Source: JBCFBK01 sp038562555
GTDB taxonomy: Bacteria; Bacteroidota; Bacteroidia; Bacteroidales; Prolixibacteraceae
Assembly (NCBI GenBank): GCA_038562555.1
Contig: JBCFBK010000039.1
Coordinates: 1 to 55,768 of the forward strand
Direction: 5' to 3'
DNA: 55,768 nucleotides
Below the pieces are notes generated by a model. That model had not been told where the DNA came from and did not search any database. It was given only the letters and a program-made list of their open reading frames with translations. The translations under genes were made by a program, and so were the position numbers. Positions 14,938 through 23,703 of the stretch are shown piece by piece (position 1 is the stretch's first letter; each line of letters starts with the position of its first letter).

Positions 14938-15441
14938 ATGGAAAAGTTGCTCTGGTCAAAGGAAATTCTTAAGAATAAACTGATTATCACACGCGCCGAT
15001 GAACAAATCGGCATTATAAGCTGGAATAACTTTTTTAGTTCCAACGCAATAGCTACTTTAAACGGACGTGGTTTTATCCTTAGCCGCGATCATTTTCTTT
15101 CGAAGCTCGAAATTCAGGATGCCAATAACCAGGCTGTACTCGGGTCGATCATGATCAACATGTTCAATCCGCGGACTGACCTGGTGATCAACAGAAAACG
15201 CTTTGAGCTGGAAATCAAAAATTTCTGGCAGTCGCGCTGGGCCTGGAAATTTAACGGACAGGAAATTATCACCTTCCAGAGCTATGAACTCTTGTCGAAA
15301 GACCGCGGATTGATCGAAATTTACTCGGCAAATTCGGAGGAAGTTGAAATTCTGATCCTGCTTGGACTTTTTGTCCGCAATCAACTGATCATCTTCATGC
15401 TGTTTCTTGCGCTGATTGTCATCTTTGTGATTATCTGGTGA
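14938..15441 (+). CDS. Hypothetical protein with C-terminal membrane anchor
   Basis: 167 aa that I cannot assign. The first 135 residues alternate short hydrophobic and polar stretches as in a beta-rich domain (for example IGIISWNNFF, TLNGRGFILSRD, WAWKFNGQEIITFQSYEL). They end in a long hydrophobic run (EILILLGLFVRNQ then LIIFMLFLALIVIFVIIW) that could form one or two helices. The overall shape recalls tubby/LURP-like lipid-binding barrels, but that is only an impression. It follows rlmN by 70 bases and is itself followed by repeat units, then the pdxA promoter, so it is probably its own transcription unit or the tail of the rlmN unit. Confidence 0.7.
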   Translation: MEKLLWSKEILKNKLIITRADEQIGIISWNNFFSSNAIATLNGRGFILSRDHFLSKLEIQDANNQAVLGSIMINMFNPRTDLVINRKRFELEIKNFWQSRWAWKFNGQEIITFQSYELLSKDRGLIEIYSANSEEVEILILLGLFVRNQLIIFMLFLALIVIFVIIW

Positions 15442-15505
15442 AAGGAAACCGGAAACCGGAGAACGGGAAATGGTTATATGGTTGAGCTAAAAGCTAAAAG
15501 CTTTC
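15440..15505. repeat. Unit B and inverted unit D upstream of pdxA
   Basis: GAAAGGAAACCGGAAACCGG then AGAACGGG (B), a short linker, and TTGAGCTAAAAGCTAAAAGC (D in reverse complement). It begins within the stop codon of the preceding gene. Confidence 0.8.
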
Positions 15506-15510
15506 CATTC

Positions 15511-15541
15511 TTTGTTAAAGCGGATATAAAGATTAAATTTG
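15511..15541 (+). promoter_or_regulatory. Bacteroidota-type promoter of pdxA-ruvA
   Basis: TTTG (15511-15514), 19-base spacer, TAAATTTG (15534-15541): an exact match to the -33/-7 consensus of the primary sigma factor in this phylum. The pdxA ATG is 53 bases beyond the -7 box. The promoter begins only six bases after a D-type repeat. Confidence 0.75.
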
Positions 15542-15594
15542 CCGTTGCCTGAACAGTACTCAAGGTTTACGGAACCTAATCAATAAAGAACAAC

Positions 15595-16692
15595 ATGAGC
15601 AAAAATAAAATAGTAATAGGCATTACTCAGGGTGACATTAACGGGATCGGTTATGAAGTGATCATGAAAACGCTGAATGACCCGCGGATCCTGGAAATGT
15701 GTACGCCGGTTGTATATGGCTCGCCAAAGGTCGCCGCTTATCACCGCAAGGCGCTCAACATGGAGGCTTTTAACTTTAATACGGTACGGAATGCCTCGGA
15801 AGCGGATTCACGGAGGGTTAATATCGTAAATTGTATCGACGATAACATACGTGTTGAACTCGGAAAAATTTCGGATGTCGCGGGCGAGGCGTCTTACATG
15901 GCACTTGATGCGGCTGTTCAGGACCTGAAAGCCGGCCATATCGACGCACTGGTGACTGCTCCGATCAGCAAGGACAATATTCAGAGCGAGAAATTTAATT
16001 TTCCGGGACATACCGAGTTTCTGGCCGAACAGTTCAAAACGGATAACTACCTCATGCTCATGGTTAGTGAGATGATGAAAATAGGGGTGGTAACGACACA
16101 TGTCCCGATTTCAAAGGTATCGTCACTGATCACCAAAGAGGCCATTGTGAGGAAATTGCGCATTATGGCTGCTTCGCTGGAGCAGGATTTCAGTATCAAA
16201 AAACCACGGATTGCCGTATTGGGCTTGAACCCGCATGCCGGCGATGGCGGGCTGCTTGGTTCTGAAGAGAACGACGTTATTATTCCCGCGATCGAACAGG
16301 CGAAGGATTTGGGTATCCTGGCTATCGGGCCCTATCCCGCCGACGGCTTCTTTGGCTCGGGTGATTATGCAAAGTTCGATGCCATTCTGGCAATGTACCA
16401 CGATCAGGGCCTCACGCCGTTTAAGGTAATTTCGTTTGAAAGAGGCGTGAACTATACAGCCGGGCTCCCGGTAATCAGGACTTCCCCGGCACATGGAACA
16501 GCCTTTGATATCGCCGGAGAAGGTAAGGCTTCGCCCGATTCATTCCGGGAGGCCTTGTATCTGGCCATCGACATTCATAAAAGCCGGGCTTTATATAAAG
16601 AAATCAGCAGGAACCCACTGAAAAAATTTGAGATTAACCCGAATCAGGTGGATGAGAGCGTTGAATTTTCCGACGACGAGCCTGCCATTTAA
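15595..16692 (+). CDS. pdxA: 4-hydroxythreonine-4-phosphate dehydrogenase
   Basis: NAD-dependent oxidation step of the DXP-dependent pyridoxal phosphate pathway. 365 aa. Family motifs: ITQGDINGIGYEV at the N-terminus, VTAPISKDNI, FPGHTEFLAEQF with a metal-binding His, AMYHDQGLTPFK with the second His, and RTSPAHGTAFDIAGEG with the third. The length is somewhat over the E. coli enzyme because of an acidic C-terminal tail (PNQVDESVEFSDDEPAI). It is co-transcribed with ruvA, 12 bases downstream. The PLP made serves TrpB among others. Confidence 0.96.
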   Translation: MSKNKIVIGITQGDINGIGYEVIMKTLNDPRILEMCTPVVYGSPKVAAYHRKALNMEAFNFNTVRNASEADSRRVNIVNCIDDNIRVELGKISDVAGEASYMALDAAVQDLKAGHIDALVTAPISKDNIQSEKFNFPGHTEFLAEQFKTDNYLMLMVSEMMKIGVVTTHVPISKVSSLITKEAIVRKLRIMAASLEQDFSIKKPRIAVLGLNPHAGDGGLLGSEENDVIIPAIEQAKDLGILAIGPYPADGFFGSGDYAKFDAILAMYHDQGLTPFKVISFERGVNYTAGLPVIRTSPAHGTAFDIAGEGKASPDSFREALYLAIDIHKSRALYKEISRNPLKKFEINPNQVDESVEFSDDEPAI

Positions 16693-16704
16693 CCTGAAAT
16701 ACCC

Positions 16705-17289
16705 ATGTTCGAATACATTCAAGGACCACTAACAGAGCTCACCCCGGCCAATGCAGTAATTGAGGCAGGACCGGTCGGTTATTTTATTCACATATCCCTG
16801 CATACCTATTCCCAGATTAATGGCAAAAAGGAGGTCAAACTTTTCCTGCATCCCGTGGTTCGTGAAGATGCACATTTATTGTACGGTTTCTCGGGCAAGG
16901 CGGAACGCGAACTTTTCAGATTCCTGATCTCCGTGAGCGGAATCGGGTCGAACACAGCTATGATGATGCTTTCGTCGTTGTCGCCCGATGAGATCCGCAA
17001 GGCCATTCTCGAAGAAAATGTAAATCTTTTGAAAAGTATCAAGGGCATTGGAGCGAAAACAGCACAGCGTGTCATTATCGACTTAAAGGATAAAATCGGA
17101 AAATTGCCGGCAACCGACCGTATTTTAATGACGTCGACCGATAATACAACACGTGAAGAGGCGTTATCAGCCCTGGTTATGCTGGGATTTGCCCGGAAAA
17201 GTGTTGAGACAGAGCTGGATAAGATTATACGGTCAAGCCCGGGGTTAGCGGTTGAAACAATGATTAAGCAGGCGCTGAAAGGTCTGTAG
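16705..17289 (+). CDS. ruvA: Holliday junction branch migration protein RuvA
   Basis: Binds four-way junctions and loads the RuvB helicase. 194 aa. The N-terminal OB domain ends near residue 65; two helix-hairpin-helix motifs follow (ISVSGIGSNTAMMMLSSL and LKSIKGIGAKTAQRVIIDL). The C-terminal domain that contacts RuvB (EEALSALVMLGFARKSVETEL) is intact. The 12-base gap to pdxA suggests one transcript; ruvB is not in the window. Confidence 0.96.
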   Translation: MFEYIQGPLTELTPANAVIEAGPVGYFIHISLHTYSQINGKKEVKLFLHPVVREDAHLLYGFSGKAERELFRFLISVSGIGSNTAMMMLSSLSPDEIRKAILEENVNLLKSIKGIGAKTAQRVIIDLKDKIGKLPATDRILMTSTDNTTREEALSALVMLGFARKSVETELDKIIRSSPGLAVETMIKQALKGL

Positions 17290-17312
17290 GGCTAGCGCTA
17301 AAATATACCGCG

Positions 17313-18554
17313 ATGGAGAGGAAAGATATAGAGATTATGGCCCCGGTAGGTTCATACGAGTCGTTGGCTGCGGCTATTCAGTCGGGCGCGGGATCTGTTT
17401 ATTTCGGCGTAGAGCAACTGAACATGCGGGCGCGTTCATCCAATAACTTTAGTCTGGACGATTTGAGGGAGATTACCACGCGGGCCCACGAACGTGAAGT
17501 GAAAACCTACCTGACTGTCAATACAATTATTTTCGACAATGAACTTGGTAAATTACGCCGGGTTATTGATGCTGCGAAGCTAGCTGGTGTCTCGGCCATC
17601 ATTGCCAGCGATATTTCAGCGATCATGTACGCCCGCTCTGTTGGTATGGAAGTACATATGTCGACCCAGGTAAACATTACCAACGTTGAAGCCATCCGCT
17701 TCTATTCGGCTTTCGCCGATGTGATGGTACTGGCCCGTGAGATGAATCTGGGACGGGTGTGCGAGATCAGCCGCCAGATCAGGGAAGAGAATATCCGCGG
17801 TCCAAAAGGAGAACTGGTCGGGCTGGAAATGTTTGTTCACGGTGCTTTATGTATGGCAGTCTCCGGAAAATGTTACCTGAGCCTGCATGAAATGAATGCA
17901 TCGGCCAATCGTGGCAACTGTATGCAAACCTGCCGCCGGGCTTATACCGTAACCGACCAGGAAACAGGTGCCGAACTGGAAATCGATAACGAATATATCA
18001 TGTCGCCCAAGGACCTGAAGACCATTCATTTCCTGAATAAAATACTGGATGCCGGCGTCACTGTTTTAAAAATAGAAGGCCGGGCGCGCGGGCCTGAGTA
18101 TGTGAAAACCGTTGTTCAGTGTTACAGGGAGGCGGTGGGCGCTTATTTCGACGGGCAATTTACGCCGGAAAAGATCGCAGACTGGGACCGCCGGTTAAGT
18201 ACCGTGTTCAACCGTGGATTCTGGGACGGCTATTACCTGGGGCAACGTTTGGGCGAATGGAGCGGAAATTACGGATCGATGGCGACCGAACGGAAAGTTT
18301 ACCTGGGCCGCGGGATGAATTATTTCCCAAATATCGGAGTGGCTGAATTCAAGATGGAAACGGGCAATCTGCAGGTCGGCGATAAGATTCTGGTCACCGG
18401 CCCGACGACCGGAGTTGTGGAAGCCGAAGTGAATGAGATCCGGGTCGATCTGAAGCCTGTCGCGGAAACCAAAAAAGGAGAGTATTTTTCTGTGCAGATC
18501 GGTCAAAAAATCCGCCGGTCGGATAAGTTGTATAAGTTAGTCGTAAGTAGTTAG
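17313..18554 (+). CDS. Peptidase U32-family protein (TrhP/YegQ-like)
   Basis: 413 aa. The N-terminus (EIMAPVGSYESLAAAIQSGAGSV) and the VHGALCMAVSGKCYLS...NRGNCMQTCRRAY cysteine block near residues 175-210 are the U32 signature. C-terminal residues form the small beta domain common to the family. Several U32 proteins (TrhP, RlhA) are now known to support tRNA or rRNA hydroxylation rather than proteolysis, with the cysteines probably holding an iron-sulfur cluster; this protein most resembles TrhP by memory. Its last residues KLVVSS and stop are encoded by an A-type repeat. It lies 23 bases after ruvA. Confidence 0.88.
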   Translation: MERKDIEIMAPVGSYESLAAAIQSGAGSVYFGVEQLNMRARSSNNFSLDDLREITTRAHEREVKTYLTVNTIIFDNELGKLRRVIDAAKLAGVSAIIASDISAIMYARSVGMEVHMSTQVNITNVEAIRFYSAFADVMVLAREMNLGRVCEISRQIREENIRGPKGELVGLEMFVHGALCMAVSGKCYLSLHEMNASANRGNCMQTCRRAYTVTDQETGAELEIDNEYIMSPKDLKTIHFLNKILDAGVTVLKIEGRARGPEYVKTVVQCYREAVGAYFDGQFTPEKIADWDRRLSTVFNRGFWDGYYLGQRLGEWSGNYGSMATERKVYLGRGMNYFPNIGVAEFKMETGNLQVGDKILVTGPTTGVVEAEVNEIRVDLKPVAETKKGEYFSVQIGQKIRRSDKLYKLVVSS

Positions 18555-18715
18555 TAGTTAGTCGTCAGACCAGGAGCGAAAACCGGAGACCGGATTCTCA
18601 GATTACTGGATTTTCAGATGTTCAGATTGCCTGAATATTGGATTTTCATTCTGTCTGAAAGTCTGAATATCTGAAGGTCTGGACATCCTGTCTTGTGTCT
18701 TGATACTTGATACTT
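18535..18715. repeat. Long repeat mosaic, units A-B-C
   Basis: TTAGTCGTAAGTAGTTAGTA and GTTAGTCGTCAGACC (A), AGGAGCGAAAACCGGAGACC (B), about 100 bases of TTCAGATGTTCAGATT / GTCTGAATATCTGAAGGTC units (C), closing with GTCTTGTGTCTTGATACTTG. It overlaps the end of the U32 gene on the left and the -33 box of the next promoter on the right. Confidence 0.88.
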
Positions 18716-18729
18716 TCTTATTACTTTTG
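18700..18729 (+). promoter_or_regulatory. Promoter of the 919-residue envelope protein gene
   Basis: TTG at 18700-18702, 19-base spacer, TACTTTTG at 18722-18729 (exact TAnnTTTG). The ATG at 18746 is 17 bases downstream. The -33 element is contributed by the closing CTTGTGTCTTG phrase of the adjacent repeat. Confidence 0.65.
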
Positions 18730-18745
18730 TGAAAAACCTGTTTTT

Positions 18746-21502
18746 ATGCGCAAGATTATCATCGCGATTGTCATTCTGTTACTTATCATTACTCTTTTCG
18801 GACTGGGCTGGTTTTTTTTGCAGCGCCAGACCAGGAGCTATACTGAGAACTCTGCGTTTAAAGCGATACCGTTAAGAACTCCGCTGGTTATAGAAGTGAC
18901 CGACGTTCAGCGTTTACTTCAGAAACTTGGTGAAGAAAGCCCGCTGATGTCGGCACTGAAGGAGATCCCCGAATTGCAATCGTTCCGGGAGAGTGTGGAA
19001 GGATTCAAAAACCTGGCCGGACAAGGTAAAGGACTAAACGAAATGCTTAAAAAGCCCGTTTTGATCGCCTTTAACCCGGAGGGCAAAGACAAAATTGGCT
19101 GTTTATTTGCACTAAGCCTTGAGAACCGTGCTGAAAAGTCGGAAATGATCGGTTTCATCAGCAATTATGCCGAAAAAGAGGGTGGTGACCTGACAAAAAG
19201 GGTTTATGACGAGATCGAAATCTACCGGTACAAAAAAGGGAACACAGACTATCATTTTGCCGAAAGCAACGGTATTTTCCTGCTAAGCAGGCACGCTCTC
19301 TTTGTAGAGGAAGCTGTGCGCCAGATCCCTGCGGGAAATCTTCTTGATCAGCAGCAGTTTAAAGATCTTTATAATACAATCGGCAGTAATTCAGACTTTA
19401 ATGTTTTTATCTATCACGAAAAGATTCATCAGCTTTTGGCAAAGGCGGCATCCCCACAGTTCAAAGCCGCTTTGCCGCTGTTTACCCATTTTGCCGACCG
19501 TACGGAGTTGGATGTCAGTCTGAAGCAGACCGATGCCTTGCTGGGCGGATTTAGTTTTTCGGACAAAAACAAGTACAATTACCTCAATGCCTTCAGAAAT
19601 CAGGAACCTGACCATTTCGGATTGGGAAAGGCAGTCCCGGCGGGCATAAGCAGTTTCCTGTGTCTGAATTTATCCGATTTCGGGAAATATCAAAATGACT
19701 ACAGCGAATTCCTGAAAGGAAAACAGGGGAGCTATTACCGGAGAGAAACCGGGCTGAAAGCACTGGAACCATACAGCGGGAAACCGTTAATCCCCCTGTT
19801 CCAGCAATTGGCCGGAAAGGAGTTTGCGCTGGTTTTTGCCCAGGTCACCCAAAATGAACCTGCTGCAAACCGATTCTTTATTGCCGGGGTGAAAAGTCAG
19901 TCGATGGCGAAGGAATTATTTTTGCCCATGCTCGAAAGGTATGCTAAGGCGAAGAAAATCAGTATGCGGGAAATGCAGTCAGTTTACCAGATTCAGAACA
20001 ATAAAAGTATTGCGATTTATGAGTTCCCCTTTGCCGACTTCCCGGGATTGCTGATGGGCGAAAGCTTTTCGGCAGTTAAGAGCAACTACCTGTGTTTTTA
20101 CGATAATTACCTGGTCTTTGCCGACAATGTCACGGCGTTGAAAAGCTATATCCACGACCTGGTTTTATCAAATACGCTCGAAAATGATATTCGCTTTGAT
20201 GAATTCAATCAGCAAATGGCTCCAAAATTCACCTTTTACTTTTATCTGAATTTCTCGCGGGCGTTCTATCTCAAAAATTATTACCTGAATGAGATGATTT
20301 CAAAAGCGATCCAGGATAACGAGGAAACGATAAGGAAGTTCTATGGCTTTGGGTGGCAGTTTTCTGCTTCCTCGGGCGAATTCCTGAATAACCTGTATCT
20401 GAAATATGATCCGGTACTAAAAGAAGAGCCGCAAACTATCTGGCAAACCAAACTCGATTCTACCCTCGCGAGAAAGCCTCAGTTCGTGGCCAATCATTAT
20501 GACAAGGCAAACATGGAAGTGCTGGTGCAGGATAATAAGAACAACCTGTATCTGATCAATAAGGAGGGTGCCACCCTCTGGAAGATCCAACTTCCGGGGA
20601 AGATCATAAGCGAAATCCACCAGATCGATTATTACAGGAATGGTAAGCTGCAGTATTTCTTTAATACCCGTGAACAGTTGCATCTCCTTGACCGCAACGG
20701 GAATAAGGTTGCCCGGTTCCCGGTAAACCTGCCGGCACCTGCTACAAACGGAGTGGCCGTGTTCGATTATGATCAGAATCGCGATTACCGGTATTTTGTA
20801 GCTGCGGACGACCGGAAAATTTACGCCTACGACCGGGATGGCAAAATGGTGAGCGGCTGGAAATTTGAAGGAACCGAAGGAACGGTGTCTCATCCGCTCC
20901 TGTATTTCCGGCAGGGGACCAAAGATTTTTTGGTTTGTGCCGATCAGTACAAAACCTATATCCTCGATCGCCAGGGCAGTGTACGAGTCAATACAGCAGG
21001 CTTTGAGCATTCGGGCAATGATCTTTATATTGCCGAAGGCCTTTCGCCGGCTGTGATTACAACCGATACAGACGGGAAGGTGCACCTGCAGTATTTTGAC
21101 GGCAAGACCGGAACTGTTGATCCGGGAAATTTCGGAGAGGGGCATTTTTTTAGAGCCGAAGACCTGAACGGTGATAACAAGACCGATTATGTACTGGCCG
21201 ACGAGAATATGCTGATGGCTTTTACCGATCAGGGGAAAAAGATATTTGAGCGTAAATTTAATTCGCCGGTTACTGAAGTGCCTGCCATATATACCTTTGG
21301 CCCGTCGAACAAAAAGCTTGGCGTGGTTTGCGCCGGAGAGAACAGGATCTACCTTGTTGATACCAAAGGGCAGCTCTATCCCGGATTTCCCTTGCCGGGG
21401 AATACGACCTTCAGTATAGGTTACCTGACTGCGGGAAATCCGTATTTCAACCTGCTGGCAGGTAACGAGGACAATAGTTTCTTTAATTATAAGATTGAAT
21501 AG
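18746..21502 (+). CDS. Large membrane-anchored envelope protein (DUF3352-like)
   Basis: I start at the ATG at 18746 (MRKIIIAIVILLLIITLFGLG), 17 bases after the -7 box; the frame upstream is untranslated. 918-919 aa. One N-terminal membrane helix is followed by a periplasmic part. Residues 30-560 resemble the DUF3352-type proteins of Bacteroidota (FNPEGKDKIGCLFALSLEN, FADNVTALKSYIHDL). The C-terminal third looks like a beta-propeller, with repeated NLYLINKEGATLWKI, QLHLLDRNGNKVARFPV, KIYAYDRDGKMVSGW, KTYILDRQGSVRVN and IYLVDTKGQLYPGFPLPG blades. Function unknown; probably envelope scaffolding or assembly. It converges on menE with no clear terminator between. Confidence 0.75.
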   Translation: MRKIIIAIVILLLIITLFGLGWFFLQRQTRSYTENSAFKAIPLRTPLVIEVTDVQRLLQKLGEESPLMSALKEIPELQSFRESVEGFKNLAGQGKGLNEMLKKPVLIAFNPEGKDKIGCLFALSLENRAEKSEMIGFISNYAEKEGGDLTKRVYDEIEIYRYKKGNTDYHFAESNGIFLLSRHALFVEEAVRQIPAGNLLDQQQFKDLYNTIGSNSDFNVFIYHEKIHQLLAKAASPQFKAALPLFTHFADRTELDVSLKQTDALLGGFSFSDKNKYNYLNAFRNQEPDHFGLGKAVPAGISSFLCLNLSDFGKYQNDYSEFLKGKQGSYYRRETGLKALEPYSGKPLIPLFQQLAGKEFALVFAQVTQNEPAANRFFIAGVKSQSMAKELFLPMLERYAKAKKISMREMQSVYQIQNNKSIAIYEFPFADFPGLLMGESFSAVKSNYLCFYDNYLVFADNVTALKSYIHDLVLSNTLENDIRFDEFNQQMAPKFTFYFYLNFSRAFYLKNYYLNEMISKAIQDNEETIRKFYGFGWQFSASSGEFLNNLYLKYDPVLKEEPQTIWQTKLDSTLARKPQFVANHYDKANMEVLVQDNKNNLYLINKEGATLWKIQLPGKIISEIHQIDYYRNGKLQYFFNTREQLHLLDRNGNKVARFPVNLPAPATNGVAVFDYDQNRDYRYFVAADDRKIYAYDRDGKMVSGWKFEGTEGTVSHPLLYFRQGTKDFLVCADQYKTYILDRQGSVRVNTAGFEHSGNDLYIAEGLSPAVITTDTDGKVHLQYFDGKTGTVDPGNFGEGHFFRAEDLNGDNKTDYVLADENMLMAFTDQGKKIFERKFNSPVTEVPAIYTFGPSNKKLGVVCAGENRIYLVDTKGQLYPGFPLPGNTTFSIGYLTAGNPYFNLLAGNEDNSFFNYKIE

Positions 21503-21531
21503 GCATACAGCCCGAGGAACAGTGTGTCCGG

Positions 21532-22596
21532 CTATGGCTTTGGGTTTCGCAACAGCTTGCCATTGTCTGTCCGGGGAAGTTTTTCGACAAACTGAATTTG
21601 CCGGGGTTGTTCATATCGGTCAAGGCAACTTTGGCAAATATTGTTTAAGGCTGCAACTGATTCCGGATTTTCAGTTCCTTCAATCAGCAGGACGATCTGT
21701 TCTCCCAGTTTAGGGTCGGGCAGGGAGCTGATCATAAAAGGCTGTGTGATTGCTTTTTCAAGTTTTTGCTCCAGTTGTTCGGGTGAAAATTTCAAACCAC
21801 CTGAAATGATGACATGATCGGCGCGGGCGAGTATCCGGAAGGTTTTTTCGTCGATGAGTCCGGCCAGGTCGGTGGTTTGCAGGTATTCTTCATCCAGTCC
21901 GGGAATATAAATCCTTAGACAGCTTTCGGGTGACAGCCCTACGCTAATTCCCTCCATACAGTGGTAAAATTCGTCAGCCCCATCTCCGTTTAGTTTACGG
22001 ATGGCAACATGGGTGGCGGTTTCGGTCATGGCGTAACTGGAATAGCATGCAGTGGACAGGGAAAACAGCCTTTCCTGAAGAGGTGACGGTACCGGCCCCC
22101 CGCCAATCAGGAGTTGCCGGATCTGTTGCAATCGCATATACCCGTTTTTCTGGTCGAGTATTTTGCTGGCCTGATTGGGAACCATCGCAGCAAACTGAAA
22201 CGATTCATGATCCAAAAAATCAAAGTCAGTGGCGGGGTTCTTCACATGCATATCGAGTTTTCCCAAAAGCGAACGGACAACCATCAGTTTTCCGGCAATA
22301 TAACGGGACGGAAGACAATGCAGTACCCGGTCGTTTCCTTTTAATCCGAAATAAAGAAGGGTACGCCGGGCGCTTGCTGCAACAAATTCTTTTGTCAGGC
22401 GAATCGATTTGGGTTTTCCGGTGCTTCCGGAAGTGTTTACGACAATCGAATTGCCGGGAGCATACCATTCGGACAGGAAATCCAGCCACTCCTTCTCCCA
22501 ACCCGTTGTGCCATTCCGGATCCTGATAAGGTCGCCGACCAGGGTACTCCGGCCACTAAGGATAATATGGGAAGGGAAGAGAGTCAATTGTCGCAA
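21532..22596 (-). CDS. menE: o-Succinylbenzoate-CoA ligase
   Basis: Adenylate-forming enzyme that activates o-succinylbenzoate in menaquinone synthesis. The P-loop-like NTSGSTGKPKSI is near residue 55, SYAMTETATHVA follows, and the C-terminal PRTDNGKLL carries the catalytic lysine. At about 354 aa it is the compact form common in Bacteroidota. There is no ATG in a sensible place: the frame begins with TTG at 22596, inside an A-type repeat, and stays open without Met upstream. The true start is therefore uncertain. Last gene of the men cluster. Confidence 0.93.
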   Translation of the reverse strand: MRQLTLFPSHIILSGRSTLVGDLIRIRNGTTGWEKEWLDFLSEWYAPGNSIVVNTSGSTGKPKSIRLTKEFVAASARRTLLYFGLKGNDRVLHCLPSRYIAGKLMVVRSLLGKLDMHVKNPATDFDFLDHESFQFAAMVPNQASKILDQKNGYMRLQQIRQLLIGGGPVPSPLQERLFSLSTACYSSYAMTETATHVAIRKLNGDGADEFYHCMEGISVGLSPESCLRIYIPGLDEEYLQTTDLAGLIDEKTFRILARADHVIISGGLKFSPEQLEQKLEKAITQPFMISSLPDPKLGEQIVLLIEGTENPESVAALNNICQSCLDRYEQPRQIQFVEKLPRTDNGKLLRNPKP

Positions 22597-22680
22597 GTAT
22601 TTAGTCGTAAGTCGTAAGAGAAAGAAAACTTCTATGTATCATTTTTACCTTTTCACCTTGGCATCTTGAAATCTTTTCCG
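22590..22680. repeat. Units A and E between menC and menE
   Basis: TTGTCGCAAGTATTTAGTCG and GTAAGTCGTAAGAG (A) at 22588-22620, and TTACCTTTTCACCTTGGCAT plus CTTGAAATCTTTTCCGG (E/B-like) at 22645-22680. The right part encodes the last residues of MenC (DFKMPR); the left part overlaps the menE start. Confidence 0.75.
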
Positions 22681-23684
22681 GGGTTGTACCAGAGCTGCTC
22701 GCCACGCATTTCGAGTGGAGAATCAATGTTGTTGACATATAATTGCCCCGTGCCCAGTCCCTGGTGGGTCTTTACCTGTTTCGTAAAGGCCCACTGAGCG
22801 ATTGCGTTCAAACCGATGTTCGACTCGAGGTAGGAAGTGATCCACCAGCCGATGGCGCGTTGCTCTGCCAGTTTAATCCACTCGTCGCAGCCTGTAAACC
22901 CGCCGTGCAGGCTTGGTTTTAATACCAGGAATTGCGGACGGATCGTGTCGAGTAATGTTATTTTTTTATCCAGGTCGTTGACGCCAATCAGTTCTTCATC
23001 CAGGGCTATCGGAATAGGTGTTTCATTGCAAAGCCGTGCCATTTGATCCGGGTTTCCCGCAGCTATGGGCTGTTCAACGGAATGGATTTCGTATGGCGTA
23101 AGCTTCTCCAGTTTGGTCAGGGCTTCATCAGGTTTAAAGGCACCGTTGGCATCGACACGAAGCGTAAGGACGTGTGAACAGGCCTGTTCGCGGATCAGCT
23201 CAAGCAGACTCAGCTCCTCTTCAAAATTCAGGGACCCGACTTTTAGCTTCAGACAACGAAATCCGGCATTAATCTTTTCGAGGATCTGTGTTTGCTGATG
23301 CCGCCCTTCACCCATCCAGATCAGTCCGTTCACCGGGATTCCCTGTTGCCCGGCGGTGAATTCCGAAGGGAAAAGAATCTGTTTGCCTCCCTGTCGAAGA
23401 TCGAGCGATGCCGTTTCAAAGGCAAAGCGAACGGAGGGTAATTCACGGAGCCGCTCAGGTTCGGCTATAAATACCCCTGGAGCCGCCGATATTTCCGTTA
23501 AGAAATTTTCAACCTGTTCGGGAGTTTCACGGCTTAAACCGGGCAAGGGCGCACATTCACCCACACCGGTCACCCCGTCCTCTTCCATAAAAAGGTACCA
23601 CACCACGCGGGTTTCATATGTTTCGCGGGAAGTGACTGCCGGCTGTTTAAAGTGTAAGGTATGTTTTTTGATCGATATGTTCAT
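22653..23684 (-). CDS. menC: o-Succinylbenzoate synthase
   Basis: Enolase-superfamily dehydratase making o-succinylbenzoate from SHCHC. 343 aa. The KxK acid/base pair is in FRCLKLKVGS, metal ligands are in LRVDANGAF, SVEQPI and IALDEELIG, and the second lysine side is FLVLKPSLHGGF. The 19-base gap to menA upstream suggests coupling. The C-terminus ends within an E-type repeat. No MenH-like SHCHC synthase is seen beside it. Confidence 0.95.
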   Translation of the reverse strand: MNISIKKHTLHFKQPAVTSRETYETRVVWYLFMEEDGVTGVGECAPLPGLSRETPEQVENFLTEISAAPGVFIAEPERLRELPSVRFAFETASLDLRQGGKQILFPSEFTAGQQGIPVNGLIWMGEGRHQQTQILEKINAGFRCLKLKVGSLNFEEELSLLELIREQACSHVLTLRVDANGAFKPDEALTKLEKLTPYEIHSVEQPIAAGNPDQMARLCNETPIPIALDEELIGVNDLDKKITLLDTIRPQFLVLKPSLHGGFTGCDEWIKLAEQRAIGWWITSYLESNIGLNAIAQWAFTKQVKTHQGLGTGQLYVNNIDSPLEMRGEQLWYNPGKDFKMPR

Positions 23685-23703
23685 GGGTATAACTTTCAGT
23701 TAA

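Noticed and set aside
20417..21145. 242-codon minus-strand frame opposite the large envelope protein
   Set aside because: Shadow of the propeller region on the plus strand; composition is unlike a real protein.
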